Positions 45,402 to 54,302 of a DNA stretch of 64,000 nucleotides are shown piece after piece. The notes under the pieces are model-generated. The model had not been told where the DNA came from, did no database searches, and worked only from the letters and a program-made list of their open reading frames with translations. The number at the start of each line of letters is the position of its first letter. Position 1 is the first letter of the stretch. Source of the stretch: MB1-2 sp046566065 (lineage in GTDB: Bacteria; Actinomycetota; CADDZG01; WHSQ01); NCBI GenBank assembly GCA_046566065.1, contig JBKHXK010000008.1, positions 1-64,000 of the forward strand, given 5' to 3'. Both the position numbers and the translations under genes were made by a program.

Positions 45402-47033
45402 ATGCGACTATCGAAACGCCTGTCGCTCATCGCTCTGCTCATGGTGCTGGCGCTCATCGCAGCGGCATGCGGCGGTGATGGCGGGAGCACCGGCACCGAC
45501 ACGGGTGACACCGGAGACGGTGCCGCTACCGGTGGCGAATTCTCAGTAGCCATCTGTGAGCCGCAGTTCCTGCAGCCTGGCAACACGCAGGAGACCTGTG
45601 GGGCTCAGGTCCTGCAGGGTCTGTTCAGCCCGCTTGTCGAGTTCGACCCCGACACCGCCGAGCCCTCGAACTTGGTTGCCGAGTCGATCGAGTCGGAAGA
45701 CCTCCAGACCTGGACGGTCAAGATCCAGGACGGGTGGACCTTCCACAACGGCGAGCCCCTCACTGCGCAGAACTACGTCGACGCATGGAACTGGGCTGCC
45801 GACTCCCGCAACAAGGCCCTCAACTCCTACTTCTTCGCCAACGTCGAGGGCTACGACGACCTCAACCCGGAGAAGGGCAAGCCGACCACCGATTCGATGA
45901 GCGGCCTCAAGGTCGTCGATGACACCACCTTCGAAGTGACGCTGACCGAGCCCTTCAGCCAGTTCCCGCTGACCGTCGGTTACACGGCCTTCTACCCGCT
46001 TCCCAAGGCCTTCTTCGAGGACCCGGACGCGTTCAACGAGGCTCCGATCGGCAACGGTCCGTTCATGATGGACGGCAAGTGGAAGCACGACCGCGAGATC
46101 CGTGTGAAGAAGTACCCGGACTACCCGGGCGAGCCTGCGAACGCCGACGCCATCGAGTTCCGCATCTATGCGGACCTGAACACTTCGTACACGGACCTGA
46201 TCGCGGGCAACATCGACATCATCGACTCGGTCCCGACCGAGCAGCTCGCTCAGGCTCCGCAGGAGCTGGGCGACAGGTTCGTGCAGAAGGAGAGCTCCTA
46301 CTTCGGTTACCTGGGCTTCCCGATGTACGAGAAGCCGTGGGACAACCTCGAGCTCCGCAAGGCCGTGTCCATGGCTATCGACCGCGAGGCGATCACGACC
46401 GCGATCTACCAGGGCGCCTACACGCCGGCTAACTCGCTCATCCCGCCGGTGGTACCGGGTTACCGCGAAGAGGTGTGCGGCGACGTTTGCAGGCACAACC
46501 CGGACGAGGCCAAGAAGCTCTGGGATGCCAACAACGGACCCAGCGAGATCACCTTGTGGTTCAACAACGATGGTGGCCACGAAGAGTGGATGGAGGCTCT
46601 GTCGAACCAGCTCCGCAAGACGCTTGGCGTGACGACGAAGTTCGAGTCCCTCGCCTTCGAGGAGTACCTCACGCTGCAGGACGAGCACAAGATCACCGGT
46701 CCGTACCGGGCCGCGTGGGTGTTCGACTACCCGAGCCCCCAGAACTACCTCGAGCCGATCTTCGGTTGTGAGGGTTCTTCGCAGGAGTTCGGTTACGAGG
46801 ACCACGGGTGCGAAGAGGCCCAGGAGCTGATCGACGAGGCGAACCAGACCGAGGACCTGGACGCAGCGATCGAGCTGTACCACCAGGCCGAGGACGCGAT
46901 CCTGGCGGACCTGCCGGGCACGCCGCTGTGGTTCGGTGTCACGCAGGCCGGTTACGGCGAGGGTGTCGACAATGTGATCTTCGATGTCTTCAGCTTCGTC
47001 CGTCTCGAAGACGTCGAGGTTGTTGACGCCTAG
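45402..47033 (+). CDS. peptide ABC transporter substrate-binding lipoprotein (SBP family 5), first operon
   Basis: The extracellular binding protein of an oligopeptide-type importer, 543 residues. The lipoprotein signal MRLSKRLSLIALLMVLALIAAAC has Cys23. The mature start is Gly/Asp/Thr-rich, and then SBP_bac_5 features appear (VLQGLFSPLVEFD, WTFHNGEPLTAQNYVDAWNW, IGNGPFMMDGKW, NLELRKAVSMAIDREAI). Several Cys near residues 363-367 and 450-470 may form disulfides. ATG follows AGGAGG. A terminator-like hairpin separates it from the permeases. Peptide or muropeptide uptake is inferred from the family. Confidence 0.93.
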   Translation: MRLSKRLSLIALLMVLALIAAACGGDGGSTGTDTGDTGDGAATGGEFSVAICEPQFLQPGNTQETCGAQVLQGLFSPLVEFDPDTAEPSNLVAESIESEDLQTWTVKIQDGWTFHNGEPLTAQNYVDAWNWAADSRNKALNSYFFANVEGYDDLNPEKGKPTTDSMSGLKVVDDTTFEVTLTEPFSQFPLTVGYTAFYPLPKAFFEDPDAFNEAPIGNGPFMMDGKWKHDREIRVKKYPDYPGEPANADAIEFRIYADLNTSYTDLIAGNIDIIDSVPTEQLAQAPQELGDRFVQKESSYFGYLGFPMYEKPWDNLELRKAVSMAIDREAITTAIYQGAYTPANSLIPPVVPGYREEVCGDVCRHNPDEAKKLWDANNGPSEITLWFNNDGGHEEWMEALSNQLRKTLGVTTKFESLAFEEYLTLQDEHKITGPYRAAWVFDYPSPQNYLEPIFGCEGSSQEFGYEDHGCEEAQELIDEANQTEDLDAAIELYHQAEDAILADLPGTPLWFGVTQAGYGEGVDNVIFDVFSFVRLEDVEVVDA

Positions 47034-47066
47034 CAAGAAGCTTCAAGCAACGGAGTAGCATCATCG

Positions 47067-47094
47067 GAGCGGCCGGCCATCGTGCCGGCCGCTC
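47067..47094 (+). terminator. attenuator/terminator hairpin between the binding-protein and permease genes (first operon)
   Basis: GAGCGGCCGGC (47067-47077) pairs perfectly with GCCGGCCGCTC (47084-47094), loop of 6, followed by TTT. It lies 33 bases past the binding-protein stop and before the oppB start at 47118. Partial termination would yield more binding protein than permease. Confidence 0.75.
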
Positions 47095-47117
47095 TTTCCG
47101 TAAGGGGGGTTCTAGCG

Positions 47118-48041
47118 GTGGGTCGGTATTTCATCAGAAGGATCCTGCAAGTGATCCCGGTCTTCTTCGGGGCCACCTTTCTGATCTTCGCGATGGTGTT
47201 CGCACTCCCCGGCGATCCCATCCGTGCTCTCGCAGGCGAGAAACCTCTGTCGGAGGCGGTACAGCGACAGTTCCGCGAGGAGTACCACCTCGAAGACCCG
47301 TTGCCGGTGCAGTACGGGTATTACATCGCAGGCCTAGCACAGGGGAACTTCGGGCAAACCTTCCGTGGCGAGCAGGTGATCGACATCATGAAGGACAAGT
47401 TCCCGATCACGGCCAAGCTGGCGCTCTTCGCCTTCGTGTTCGAGGCCGTACTTGGGGTGATCGCCGGCATCCTGGCGGGATTGAGACGCGGGTCCTTCAT
47501 CGACAACCTGGTCCTTGTCTCGACCATCACGGTGGTCTCTGTGCCGGTGTTCGTCCTTGGCTTCTTGGCGCAGCTGTTACTGGGAGTGCAGCTGAAGTTG
47601 TTCCCGATCGCCGGGATCCAGTGGGGCGCGACGAGTTACGTCCTGCCCGGGATGGTGCTCGGCTCTCTGTCGCTTTGCTACGTGGCTCGCCTGCTTCGTA
47701 CTTCGCTCGGTGAGAACCTGCGCGCCGACTACGTGCGTACCGCCACGGCGAAGGGCCTTTCCCGCATGAGGGTCGTCGGCCGACACACGTTGAGGAACTC
47801 GCTGATCCCCGTCATCACCTTCCTTGCGGTCGATCTGGGGTTCCTGATGGGCGGAGCGATCGTCACGGAGTCCATCTTCAACATGCCGGGCATCGGTCGC
47901 GAGGTGTTCCTGGCGATCAGGGGCCAGGAAGGCGCCCTCGTGGTCGGCATCGTGACCGCAGGGGTGTTGATCTTCATGTTCGCGAACCTGCTGGTCGACC
48001 TTCTCTATGCCATCCTCGACCCACGGATCCGCTATGAGTGA
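47118..48041 (+). CDS. oppB: peptide ABC transporter permease OppB-type, first operon
   Basis: A 307-residue inner-membrane permease with six helices. GTG 47118 (MGRYFIRRILQVIPVFFG) follows AAGGGGGG; a frame start 36 bases earlier would sit inside the terminator hairpin and is rejected. The family segment LPGDPIRALAG and the EAA loop (ADYVRTATAKGLSRMRVVGRHTLRNSLIPV) are present. The 3' end overlaps oppC by 8 bases. Confidence 0.92.
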   Translation: MGRYFIRRILQVIPVFFGATFLIFAMVFALPGDPIRALAGEKPLSEAVQRQFREEYHLEDPLPVQYGYYIAGLAQGNFGQTFRGEQVIDIMKDKFPITAKLALFAFVFEAVLGVIAGILAGLRRGSFIDNLVLVSTITVVSVPVFVLGFLAQLLLGVQLKLFPIAGIQWGATSYVLPGMVLGSLSLCYVARLLRTSLGENLRADYVRTATAKGLSRMRVVGRHTLRNSLIPVITFLAVDLGFLMGGAIVTESIFNMPGIGREVFLAIRGQEGALVVGIVTAGVLIFMFANLLVDLLYAILDPRIRYE

Positions 48042-49089
48042 CGAACCCAGGAGCACGACCCCAGGGGGGCCTAAGGACGGTCCTCTGATCCACACCGGGG
48101 TCGAAATGGCAGGGCTCGAGGAGCCGGAGCAGCAGGCGGTGGATCATGGTCCTGCGCTCTCGGGGCCGGATCCGTCCGGCGCGGGGGCGCAGGTAGCTGC
48201 AGCGGCAGGTGATGCTCCGACCCATCAGGCCAGCCTCTGGGGCGACGCATGGAGACAGTTGCGTCGCAACCCCTTCTTCATCCTTCCAGTCGTTCTCCTC
48301 ATCTTCTTCACGGTCATGGCGATCGCCCCTCAGTTGTTCACGGATGGCGACCCGTACGACTGCAACGTCAGGAACAACATCGTGGACGGCCAGCTCCTGA
48401 TCCGGGGCCCGTCCGAGGGCCACCCGTTCGGCTTTGACGTACAGGGCTGCGACTACTACACCCGGGTCGTCTACGGAGCGCGGGTATCGCTGACGATCGG
48501 CCTCCTCACGGTGTTCTTCTCGTCATTGATCGCCGTCGCTCTGGGCGCGCTGTCGGGCTTCTACGGTGGCTGGCTCGATGGCCTGATCGCTCGCGTTGCG
48601 GACATCGTGTTCGCCGTCCCACTCACACTCGGCGGGATCATCATCCTGAACACCTTGGGAGACCGGAACGTCTGGAACGTTTCTCTAGCGCTGCTGGTGC
48701 TCGGCTGGCCCACGACGATGCGTTTGATGCGCTCATCGATCCTTAGCGTGAAAGAGATGGATTACGTATCCGCGGCTCGAGCGCTGGGCGGCAGTGACTG
48801 GCGCATCCTTCGCCGTCACATCCTCCCGAACGGTATGGCGCCGGTGATCGTCTACTCGACGATCACGGTCGGCATCATCATCGCGACCGAGGCAACGTTG
48901 TCCTTCCTGGGTGTCGGCCTCCAGTTGCCGGCGGTCTCGTGGGGATTGATGATCAGTGGAGCGCAGTACCGCATCCTGGAGTATCCCCACCTCCTCTTCT
49001 TCCCGGCCACGGCTCTGGTCCTCCTGGTGTTCAGCTTCATCTTGCTCGGTGACGCTCTCCGCGACGCTCTGGACCCGAGGCTGCGATGA
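48034..49089 (+). CDS. oppC: peptide ABC transporter permease OppC-type, first operon
   Basis: A 351-residue permease. It has an unusually long hydrophilic N-terminal extension (about 75 residues rich in Pro, Gly, Ala and Glu) before the first helix at WRQLRRNPFFILPVVLLIFFTV. The OppC core follows: GFDVQGCDYYTRVVYGARVSL, the EAA loop (YVSAARALGGSDWRILRRHILPN) and SFLGVGLQLPAVSWGLM. ATG 48034 overlaps oppB. The extension is specific to this copy; the second operon lacks it. Confidence 0.92.
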   Translation: MSDEPRSTTPGGPKDGPLIHTGVEMAGLEEPEQQAVDHGPALSGPDPSGAGAQVAAAAGDAPTHQASLWGDAWRQLRRNPFFILPVVLLIFFTVMAIAPQLFTDGDPYDCNVRNNIVDGQLLIRGPSEGHPFGFDVQGCDYYTRVVYGARVSLTIGLLTVFFSSLIAVALGALSGFYGGWLDGLIARVADIVFAVPLTLGGIIILNTLGDRNVWNVSLALLVLGWPTTMRLMRSSILSVKEMDYVSAARALGGSDWRILRRHILPNGMAPVIVYSTITVGIIIATEATLSFLGVGLQLPAVSWGLMISGAQYRILEYPHLLFFPATALVLLVFSFILLGDALRDALDPRLR

Positions 49090-50135
49090 GCGCACAGTCG
49101 ACCGGGGTCACCTACGAGTCGCGCCAGCGGGATTACGAGGGCCACCTGCTCGAGATCAAGGACCTCGCGGTCGAGTTCCGGACCCCGTACGGCGTGGTCA
49201 ATGCCGTGAACGGGATCAGTTACACGCTGGACCCCGGTGAGACGCTGGCCATCCTGGGTGAGTCCGGGTCGGGTAAGAGCGTCAGCGCCCAAGCGATCAT
49301 GGGCATCATCGACTCGCCCCCGGGTTTCATCACGAGTGGCTCGATCACCTACAAGGGCCGGGACCTGTTGAAGCTGCCGGAGTCGGAACGCCGGAAGGTG
49401 CGCGGCCGGGAGATCGCGATGATCTTTCAGGACGCTCTCACCGCACTGAACCCCGTGTTCACGGTCGGGTTCCAGATCGGCGAGATGTTCCGCGTGCACC
49501 GAGGCATGTCCAAGAAAGACGCCAAGGCGAAGGCGATCGAGCTGATGGACCGGGTGCGGATCCCTTCCGCAAAGGACCGGGTCAACGACTATCCCCACCA
49601 GTTCTCAGGCGGCATGAGGCAGCGCGTGATGATCGCGATGGCTCTGTCTTTGGACCCCGACATCCTGATCGCCGACGAGCCGACGACCGCGTTGGACGTG
49701 ACGGTGCAGGCCCAGATCATGGAGCTCCTGCACGACCTCCAGGCCGAGACCGGGATGGGCTTGATCTTGATCACGCACGACCTCGGGGTCGTGGCCGACG
49801 TCTCCGATCGCCTGGCCGTGATGTACGCGGGCAAGATCGTCGAGACCGGCGACGTCTACGAGATCTACGGCAACCCGGCTCACCCCTACACCGAAGGGTT
49901 GATGGCCTCCATCCCTCGCATCGATCAGAAGGGCGAGGACCTCAACCCGATCAAGGGTGCTCCACCGAACCTGATGCGGATCCCGCCGGGCTGTCCTTTC
50001 CATCCGCGCTGTCCTTACGCGCGTCAACGATGTGTCGAGGAGGTCCCGCCCTTGTACGAGGTCGCCGCCGGCCGCCGCAGCGCATGCCACTACTGGGAAG
50101 AGGTCGTTGCGAGCACGAGGCCCGCCGATGCCTGA
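49086..50135 (+). CDS. oppD: peptide ABC transporter ATP-binding protein OppD-type, first operon
   Basis: An ATPase subunit of 349 residues. Walker A is GESGSGKSVSAQAIMG, the signature is QFSGGMRQRVMIAMAL, Walker B is ILIADEPTTALDV, and the H-loop is ILITHDLGVVA. The C-terminal oligopeptide/dipeptide domain has the four-Cys iron-sulfur-type region (GCPFHPRCPYARQRCVEEVPP). ATG overlaps the oppC stop by ATGA. Paired with oppF, it makes a heterodimeric ATPase. Confidence 0.94.
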   Translation: MSAQSTGVTYESRQRDYEGHLLEIKDLAVEFRTPYGVVNAVNGISYTLDPGETLAILGESGSGKSVSAQAIMGIIDSPPGFITSGSITYKGRDLLKLPESERRKVRGREIAMIFQDALTALNPVFTVGFQIGEMFRVHRGMSKKDAKAKAIELMDRVRIPSAKDRVNDYPHQFSGGMRQRVMIAMALSLDPDILIADEPTTALDVTVQAQIMELLHDLQAETGMGLILITHDLGVVADVSDRLAVMYAGKIVETGDVYEIYGNPAHPYTEGLMASIPRIDQKGEDLNPIKGAPPNLMRIPPGCPFHPRCPYARQRCVEEVPPLYEVAAGRRSACHYWEEVVASTRPADA

Positions 50136-51186
50136 GACCGCCACTCTCACACCGCTGGATCCGACCGCAGGCAAAGGAGAACCGATCCTGAGCGTGCGGA
50201 ATCTCGTCAAGCATTTCCCCCTCACTCAGGGCATCATCTTCAAGAAGCAGATCGGCGCCGTGCAGGCCGTGTCGGATGTCAGTTTCGATCTGTATCCCGG
50301 AGAGACGCTCGGCTTGGTCGGGGAATCGGGCTGCGGTAAGTCGACCACCGCCAAGCTGTTGCTGCGCCTGGAGAAGGCGACCGCCGGACAGGCCTTCTAC
50401 AAGGGCCAGGACATCTTCGAGATGGACAAGAGGGAGCTGCGCAACCTGAGGCGCAACATCCAGATCGTGTTCCAGGATCCCTACGCATCGCTCAACCCGC
50501 GTATGACGGTCGGAGACATCATCTCGGAGGCTTGGGAGATCCATAAGGGGGTCGTGCCGAAAGAGAAGCACGCGAGCAAGGTGCAAGAGCTCCTCGAGGT
50601 CGTCGGTCTCGACCCGGGACATACGAATCGTTACCCCCACCAGTTCTCGGGTGGGCAACGTCAGCGCATCGGCGTCGCTCGCGCTCTCGCGTTGAACCCC
50701 GAGATCATCATCCTGGACGAGCCGGTATCCGCGCTCGACGTTTCCGTCCAGGCGCAGGTCGTGAACCTGCTCGAGAGCCTCCAGAAGGAGTTCGGCCTCT
50801 CCTACGTGTTCATCGCGCACGATCTTTCTGTCGTGCGCCACATCTCGGATCGCGTGGCGGTGATGTATCTCGGGAAGATCGTCGAGATCGGCACTCAAGA
50901 AGAGGTCTATGAGAAGCCGTCGATGCCTTACACGCAGGCTCTGCTCTCCGCGGTGCCGGTTCCCGATCCGCGAGCGCGCGAGATGAAGAAACGGATCATG
51001 CTGCAGGGAGACGTCCCGAGCCCCGCTAACCCACCCTCAGGTTGTCGTTTCCGCACCCGTTGTTGGAAGGCTGAAGACATCTGTGCCGAGGAGGAGCCTG
51101 CTCTGATCGACCGCGGCCAGGGTCATCCCAGCGCCTGTCACTTCGCAGAGATCGAGAAGGTAGTAGTACCGACCACCACCCCCTGA
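50128..51186 (+). CDS. oppF: peptide ABC transporter ATP-binding protein OppF-type, first operon
   Basis: The second ATPase subunit, 352 residues. ATG 50128 (MPETATLTPLDPTAGKGE) overlaps oppD by 8 bases; upstream in-frame codons lie within oppD and are not used. Motifs: LVGESGCGKSTTAKLLLRL, QFSGGQRQRIGVARALALNP, IILDEPVSALDVSVQAQ and FIAHDLSVVRHISDRVAVMYLG, then the C-terminal GCRFRTRCWKAEDICAEEEP. It ends the operon, 38 bases from the convergent antiporter gene, with no clear terminator between them. Confidence 0.94.
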   Translation: MPETATLTPLDPTAGKGEPILSVRNLVKHFPLTQGIIFKKQIGAVQAVSDVSFDLYPGETLGLVGESGCGKSTTAKLLLRLEKATAGQAFYKGQDIFEMDKRELRNLRRNIQIVFQDPYASLNPRMTVGDIISEAWEIHKGVVPKEKHASKVQELLEVVGLDPGHTNRYPHQFSGGQRQRIGVARALALNPEIIILDEPVSALDVSVQAQVVNLLESLQKEFGLSYVFIAHDLSVVRHISDRVAVMYLGKIVEIGTQEEVYEKPSMPYTQALLSAVPVPDPRAREMKKRIMLQGDVPSPANPPSGCRFRTRCWKAEDICAEEEPALIDRGQGHPSACHFAEIEKVVVPTTTP

Positions 51187-51224
51187 CGAGTGCTGTTTCG
51201 GCTCTACCTTCGGTGAGGGCCGCT

Positions 51225-52427
51225 CTAGCCGCCGATCCCCTCGATCTCGGCGGTGCGATGGCTCGGGTCCCTCTCGCTCCCCGGCGGCCTTCCCTTGAAG
51301 AGAGCGGTAAGAGCCGGAGGCACGATCAAGGTGGTCGCCACGCTCATCACGACGACGACCCCATAGAGGTCCGGCCCGATGATGCCGCGGGTCAACCCGA
51401 TCGTTGCCACCAGTATCCCCACCTCGCCGCGCGGCACCATGCCGACGCCCACGATCGTTGCCGATCGCTTCCCCATGGGGGCCGCTGCCAACCCACACCC
51501 GATCAGCTTCCCGATCACGGCTAAGAGGATCACGAGGACGGCGAGCAGGATGTTGGACGAGTCGGAGAAAACGCTGAGATCGACCATCGTGCCCGTGACC
51601 ACGAAGAAGAAGGGCACGAGCAACGAATAGACCGGCTCCAGTCGTTCCTCCAGCTGGTAGCGCTCGCGCGTCTCGGCGAAGGCCATCCCGGCCAGGAACG
51701 CGCCGATGATCGCGGCGAGCTCCAGCCTTCCCGCCAGCGCGGCTAGCCCCAGGCACAGCGCGAGTGCGATCGCGAACACCTGCACCTTTGGCAGTTGGTC
51801 CAGCAGCGGTGTGGCCCGATCGACCAAGCGTGGGCCGAGCCCCCCGACCAGGAGCACGAAGCCGATCGCGAGGCCGGCCAGCAGCAAGACAGAGCCGAGC
51901 GTGAGATCACCCACGACCGAGCCTGCGACGACGGCCAGGACGAGCAGCCCCAGGATGTCGTCGACCACCGCGGCCCCCAACACGACCCGGCTCTCGGGCT
52001 CTCGTATCCGACCCAGGTCGGACAGCACCCGGGCCGTTACTCCGACGGAGGTGGCCACCATGGCCGTCCCCACGAAGAGGGCGTCGGGGGTGGGGTCGCC
52101 GAGGAGCTTCAGCAAGGCGAAGCCGAGGATGAAAGGGACGACGACCCCGGCGGCTCCCACGGCCAGCGAGCGTCCACCGACGACCTTGAGATCGGACAGA
52201 GGTGTATCCAGGCCCACCGCGAACAGCAGGATGATCGCCCCCAACTCCTGCAGGACCTCATGCGTATGCGAGTGCCCTATCAGGCCGACCAGATGGGGGC
52301 CGAACAGGATCCCGGCCAGGAGTTCCCCGATCACGGGGGGTTGCCCGAAGCGTTCGAATACGTAGCCGAACACCTTGGCTAGGGCGAAGATAAGGGCCAG
52401 GTCGATCAGGATCGCTTCGGTGGTCAT
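51225..52427 (-). CDS. CPA2-family cation:proton antiporter
   Basis: A 400-residue integral membrane antiporter (Na+/H+ exchanger domain, KefB/NapA-like) with about 12 helices. The first is LIDLALIFALAKVFGYVFERFG; the family's GQPPVIGELLAGILFGP follows. The ion-binding Asp pair is VVDDILGLLVL near residue 157. No C-terminal TrkA-N/KTN domain is present, so it is not a Kef-type gated channel. The ATG at 52427 starts MTTEAILIDLALI. It stands between the two peptide ABC operons on the opposite strand. It exchanges K+ or Na+ for H+ by inference. Confidence 0.9.
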   Translation of the reverse strand: MTTEAILIDLALIFALAKVFGYVFERFGQPPVIGELLAGILFGPHLVGLIGHSHTHEVLQELGAIILLFAVGLDTPLSDLKVVGGRSLAVGAAGVVVPFILGFALLKLLGDPTPDALFVGTAMVATSVGVTARVLSDLGRIREPESRVVLGAAVVDDILGLLVLAVVAGSVVGDLTLGSVLLLAGLAIGFVLLVGGLGPRLVDRATPLLDQLPKVQVFAIALALCLGLAALAGRLELAAIIGAFLAGMAFAETRERYQLEERLEPVYSLLVPFFFVVTGTMVDLSVFSDSSNILLAVLVILLAVIGKLIGCGLAAAPMGKRSATIVGVGMVPRGEVGILVATIGLTRGIIGPDLYGVVVVMSVATTLIVPPALTALFKGRPPGSERDPSHRTAEIEGIGG

Positions 52428-52480
52428 CGGTCAGCGGACCCTAACGGGGCTCGGATGCGTACCGAAAGGCTTCAGACCCC

Positions 52481-52497
52481 ACTACACCGATAGTAGC
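52481..52497. promoter_or_regulatory. BlaI/MecI-like operator upstream of the second peptide ABC operon
   Basis: ACTACACCGATAGTAGC. The core ACTAC-ACCG-ATAGT matches ACTAC-N4-GTAGT with one mismatch and is 14/17 identical to the site at 45326-45342. It ends 68 bases before the start codon at 52566 and about 19 bases before a TATACT box at 52517-52522, so a bound repressor would cover the -35 region. Confidence 0.6.
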
Positions 52498-52516
52498 CAT
52501 TCTTCTTTTACAGACC

Positions 52517-52522
52517 TATACT
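52517..52522 (+). promoter_or_regulatory. -10 element of the second peptide operon
   Basis: TATACT lies 43 bases before the binding-protein start and just downstream of the BlaI-like site. The -35 region would fall at about 52494-52499, overlapping the right half of that operator. Confidence 0.5.
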
Positions 52523-52565
52523 GCTCGCTCACGTAGGTAGCTCTCAAGTCTCGGGGGGGTAAGGG

Positions 52566-54242
52566 ATGCGTACACGTCTCAGGCTGGTCGCGATCCTCGC
52601 GGTCCTGGCTCTCATAGCTGCTGCATGCGGCGGCGACGACGGCGGCACCACTAGCGAGGACGACGGGGGCGGGACCACTGCAGACGCCACGCTGACCTTC
52701 GGGACCTCGGCCGATCCGGTCGTTCTCGACGGAGCGCTCGTCTCCGACGGTGAGTCCCTCCGAGCGATCGACCAGATATTCGAGGGCCTGGTGACGCTGG
52801 CTCCGGGGGGGACGGAAGTGGTGCCCGGCCTCGCTACCGAGTGGGAGGCGTCTGAGGACGGCACCTCCTACACGTTCCAGCTGCAGGAAGGCGTGAAGTT
52901 CCACGACGGTACGGACTTCAACGCCGAAGCAGTCTGTTTCAACTTCGATCGCTGGTACAACTTCAAAGGATCGTTCCAGAACCCCGCGGCCAGCTACTAC
53001 TGGCAGACGGTGTTCGGCGGGTTCTCCGACGGCAAAACGGAGTCTCTCTACGAATCGTGTGAGGCGACCAGCGACACCGAGGTGGTCCTGAACCTCACCA
53101 AGCCCTCGGCCTCGATCCTGCCTGCTCTTGCACTTACCAACTTCACCATCGCCAGCCCGACCGCTCTGGAGGAGTACGACGCCGACGCCGGCAAGGTCGA
53201 TGCAGAGGGCATCTTCAGTCCGACCGGCACCTACGCGACCGAGCATCCAACAGGTACGGGCCCCTTCAAGTTCGAGTCCTGGGAACGTGGCCAGGCCCTC
53301 ACCATGGTCCGCAACGAGGACTACTGGGGAGATGCGCCCGGGAACATCCAGACGCTTATCTTCCAGCCGATCGCGGACCCGGCAGCACGACTTCAGGCCC
53401 TGCAGAACGGCGAGATCCAGGGTTACGACCTCGTCGACCCGCAGGACTTCGAGACGATCGAGGGCGACGAGAACCTCCAGCTTCTCAAGCGTCCGGCCTT
53501 CAACGTGGGTTACGTCGGCTTCAACCAGGCGGTTCCGCCGCTCGATCAACTCGAGGTGCGCCAGGCGATCGCGCACTCGATCGATCGGCAAGAGATCGTC
53601 GACGCCTTCTACGGAGGTCAAGGGGTCGTTGCTCACCAGTTCATGCCACCGGAGCTATTCGGATACGCCGACGACGTGACCCAGTACGAGTACGACCCAG
53701 AGAAGGCCGCCCAGATCCTCGAGGAGGCCGGCATCGAGACGCCGGTCGAGATCGACTTCGCCTACCCGACCGACGTCGAGCGCCCCTACATGCCGGATCC
53801 GCAGGCCAACTTCGAGGCGATGGTGGCCGATCTCGAGGAGAACGGTCTCTTCAAGGTCGAGAAGAAGGCTGCCACCTGGAGCCCGGACTACCTCGACAAT
53901 GCCGACAACGGCCGTTACGGCCTCTACCTGCTCGGCTGGACGGGTGACTTCGGCGACCCGGACAACTTCATCGGCACTTTCTTCCAGACGCCTCAGAAGG
54001 CCTGGGGCTTCGACAACGAGGAGATCTTCAACTGCCTCGACGAAGCCGAGGTCGAGACGGACGAAGACGCTCGGGTCGCTCTCTACGAGGAATGCAACCG
54101 GCTGATCATGGACTTCCTCCCGGGTCTGCCGTACGTGCACACCGAGCCGGGTCTAGCCTTCACGGCCAACGTCAGTGGCTATGAGCCGAGTCCCGTCTCT
54201 CTGGAACCGTTCTCGATCGTCACGGTCGAAGGCGGAGAGTAA
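52566..54242 (+). CDS. peptide ABC transporter substrate-binding lipoprotein (SBP family 5), second operon
   Basis: The extracellular binding protein of a dipeptide/oligopeptide importer, 558 residues. The lipoprotein signal is MRTRLRLVAILAVLALIAAAC, Cys21. SBP_bac_5 features are ATLTFGTSADPVVLDGAL, VKFHDGTDFNAEAVCFNFDRW, TGTGPFKFESWERGQ and VRQAIAHSIDRQEIVDAF. It is closer to the DppA/DdpA type than the first operon's OppA-like protein. ATG follows GGGGGGTAAGG. The TAA is followed by a hairpin, then the permease gene. Confidence 0.93.
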   Translation: MRTRLRLVAILAVLALIAAACGGDDGGTTSEDDGGGTTADATLTFGTSADPVVLDGALVSDGESLRAIDQIFEGLVTLAPGGTEVVPGLATEWEASEDGTSYTFQLQEGVKFHDGTDFNAEAVCFNFDRWYNFKGSFQNPAASYYWQTVFGGFSDGKTESLYESCEATSDTEVVLNLTKPSASILPALALTNFTIASPTALEEYDADAGKVDAEGIFSPTGTYATEHPTGTGPFKFESWERGQALTMVRNEDYWGDAPGNIQTLIFQPIADPAARLQALQNGEIQGYDLVDPQDFETIEGDENLQLLKRPAFNVGYVGFNQAVPPLDQLEVRQAIAHSIDRQEIVDAFYGGQGVVAHQFMPPELFGYADDVTQYEYDPEKAAQILEEAGIETPVEIDFAYPTDVERPYMPDPQANFEAMVADLEENGLFKVEKKAATWSPDYLDNADNGRYGLYLLGWTGDFGDPDNFIGTFFQTPQKAWGFDNEEIFNCLDEAEVETDEDARVALYEECNRLIMDFLPGLPYVHTEPGLAFTANVSGYEPSPVSLEPFSIVTVEGGE

Positions 54243-54261
54243 GTAGCAAACGTATAGAGCA

Positions 54262-54288
54262 GGGGCGGGAGAGATCTTCTCCCGCCCC
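54262..54288 (+). terminator. attenuator/terminator hairpin between the binding-protein and permease genes (second operon)
   Basis: GGGGCGGGAGA (54262-54272) pairs with TCTCCCGCCCC (54278-54288), loop of 5, followed by TTACTCTTT. It ends 14 bases before the permease ATG, the same relative place as the hairpin at 47067-47094. Confidence 0.75.
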
Positions 54289-54302
54289 TTACTCTTTCCG
54301 AC

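Noticed and set aside
45543..47036. A 497-codon minus-strand frame opposite the first peptide-binding-protein gene
   Set aside because: It mirrors the strong codon bias of the sense gene; the product is Val/Leu/Arg/Glu-rich without any recognisable domain.
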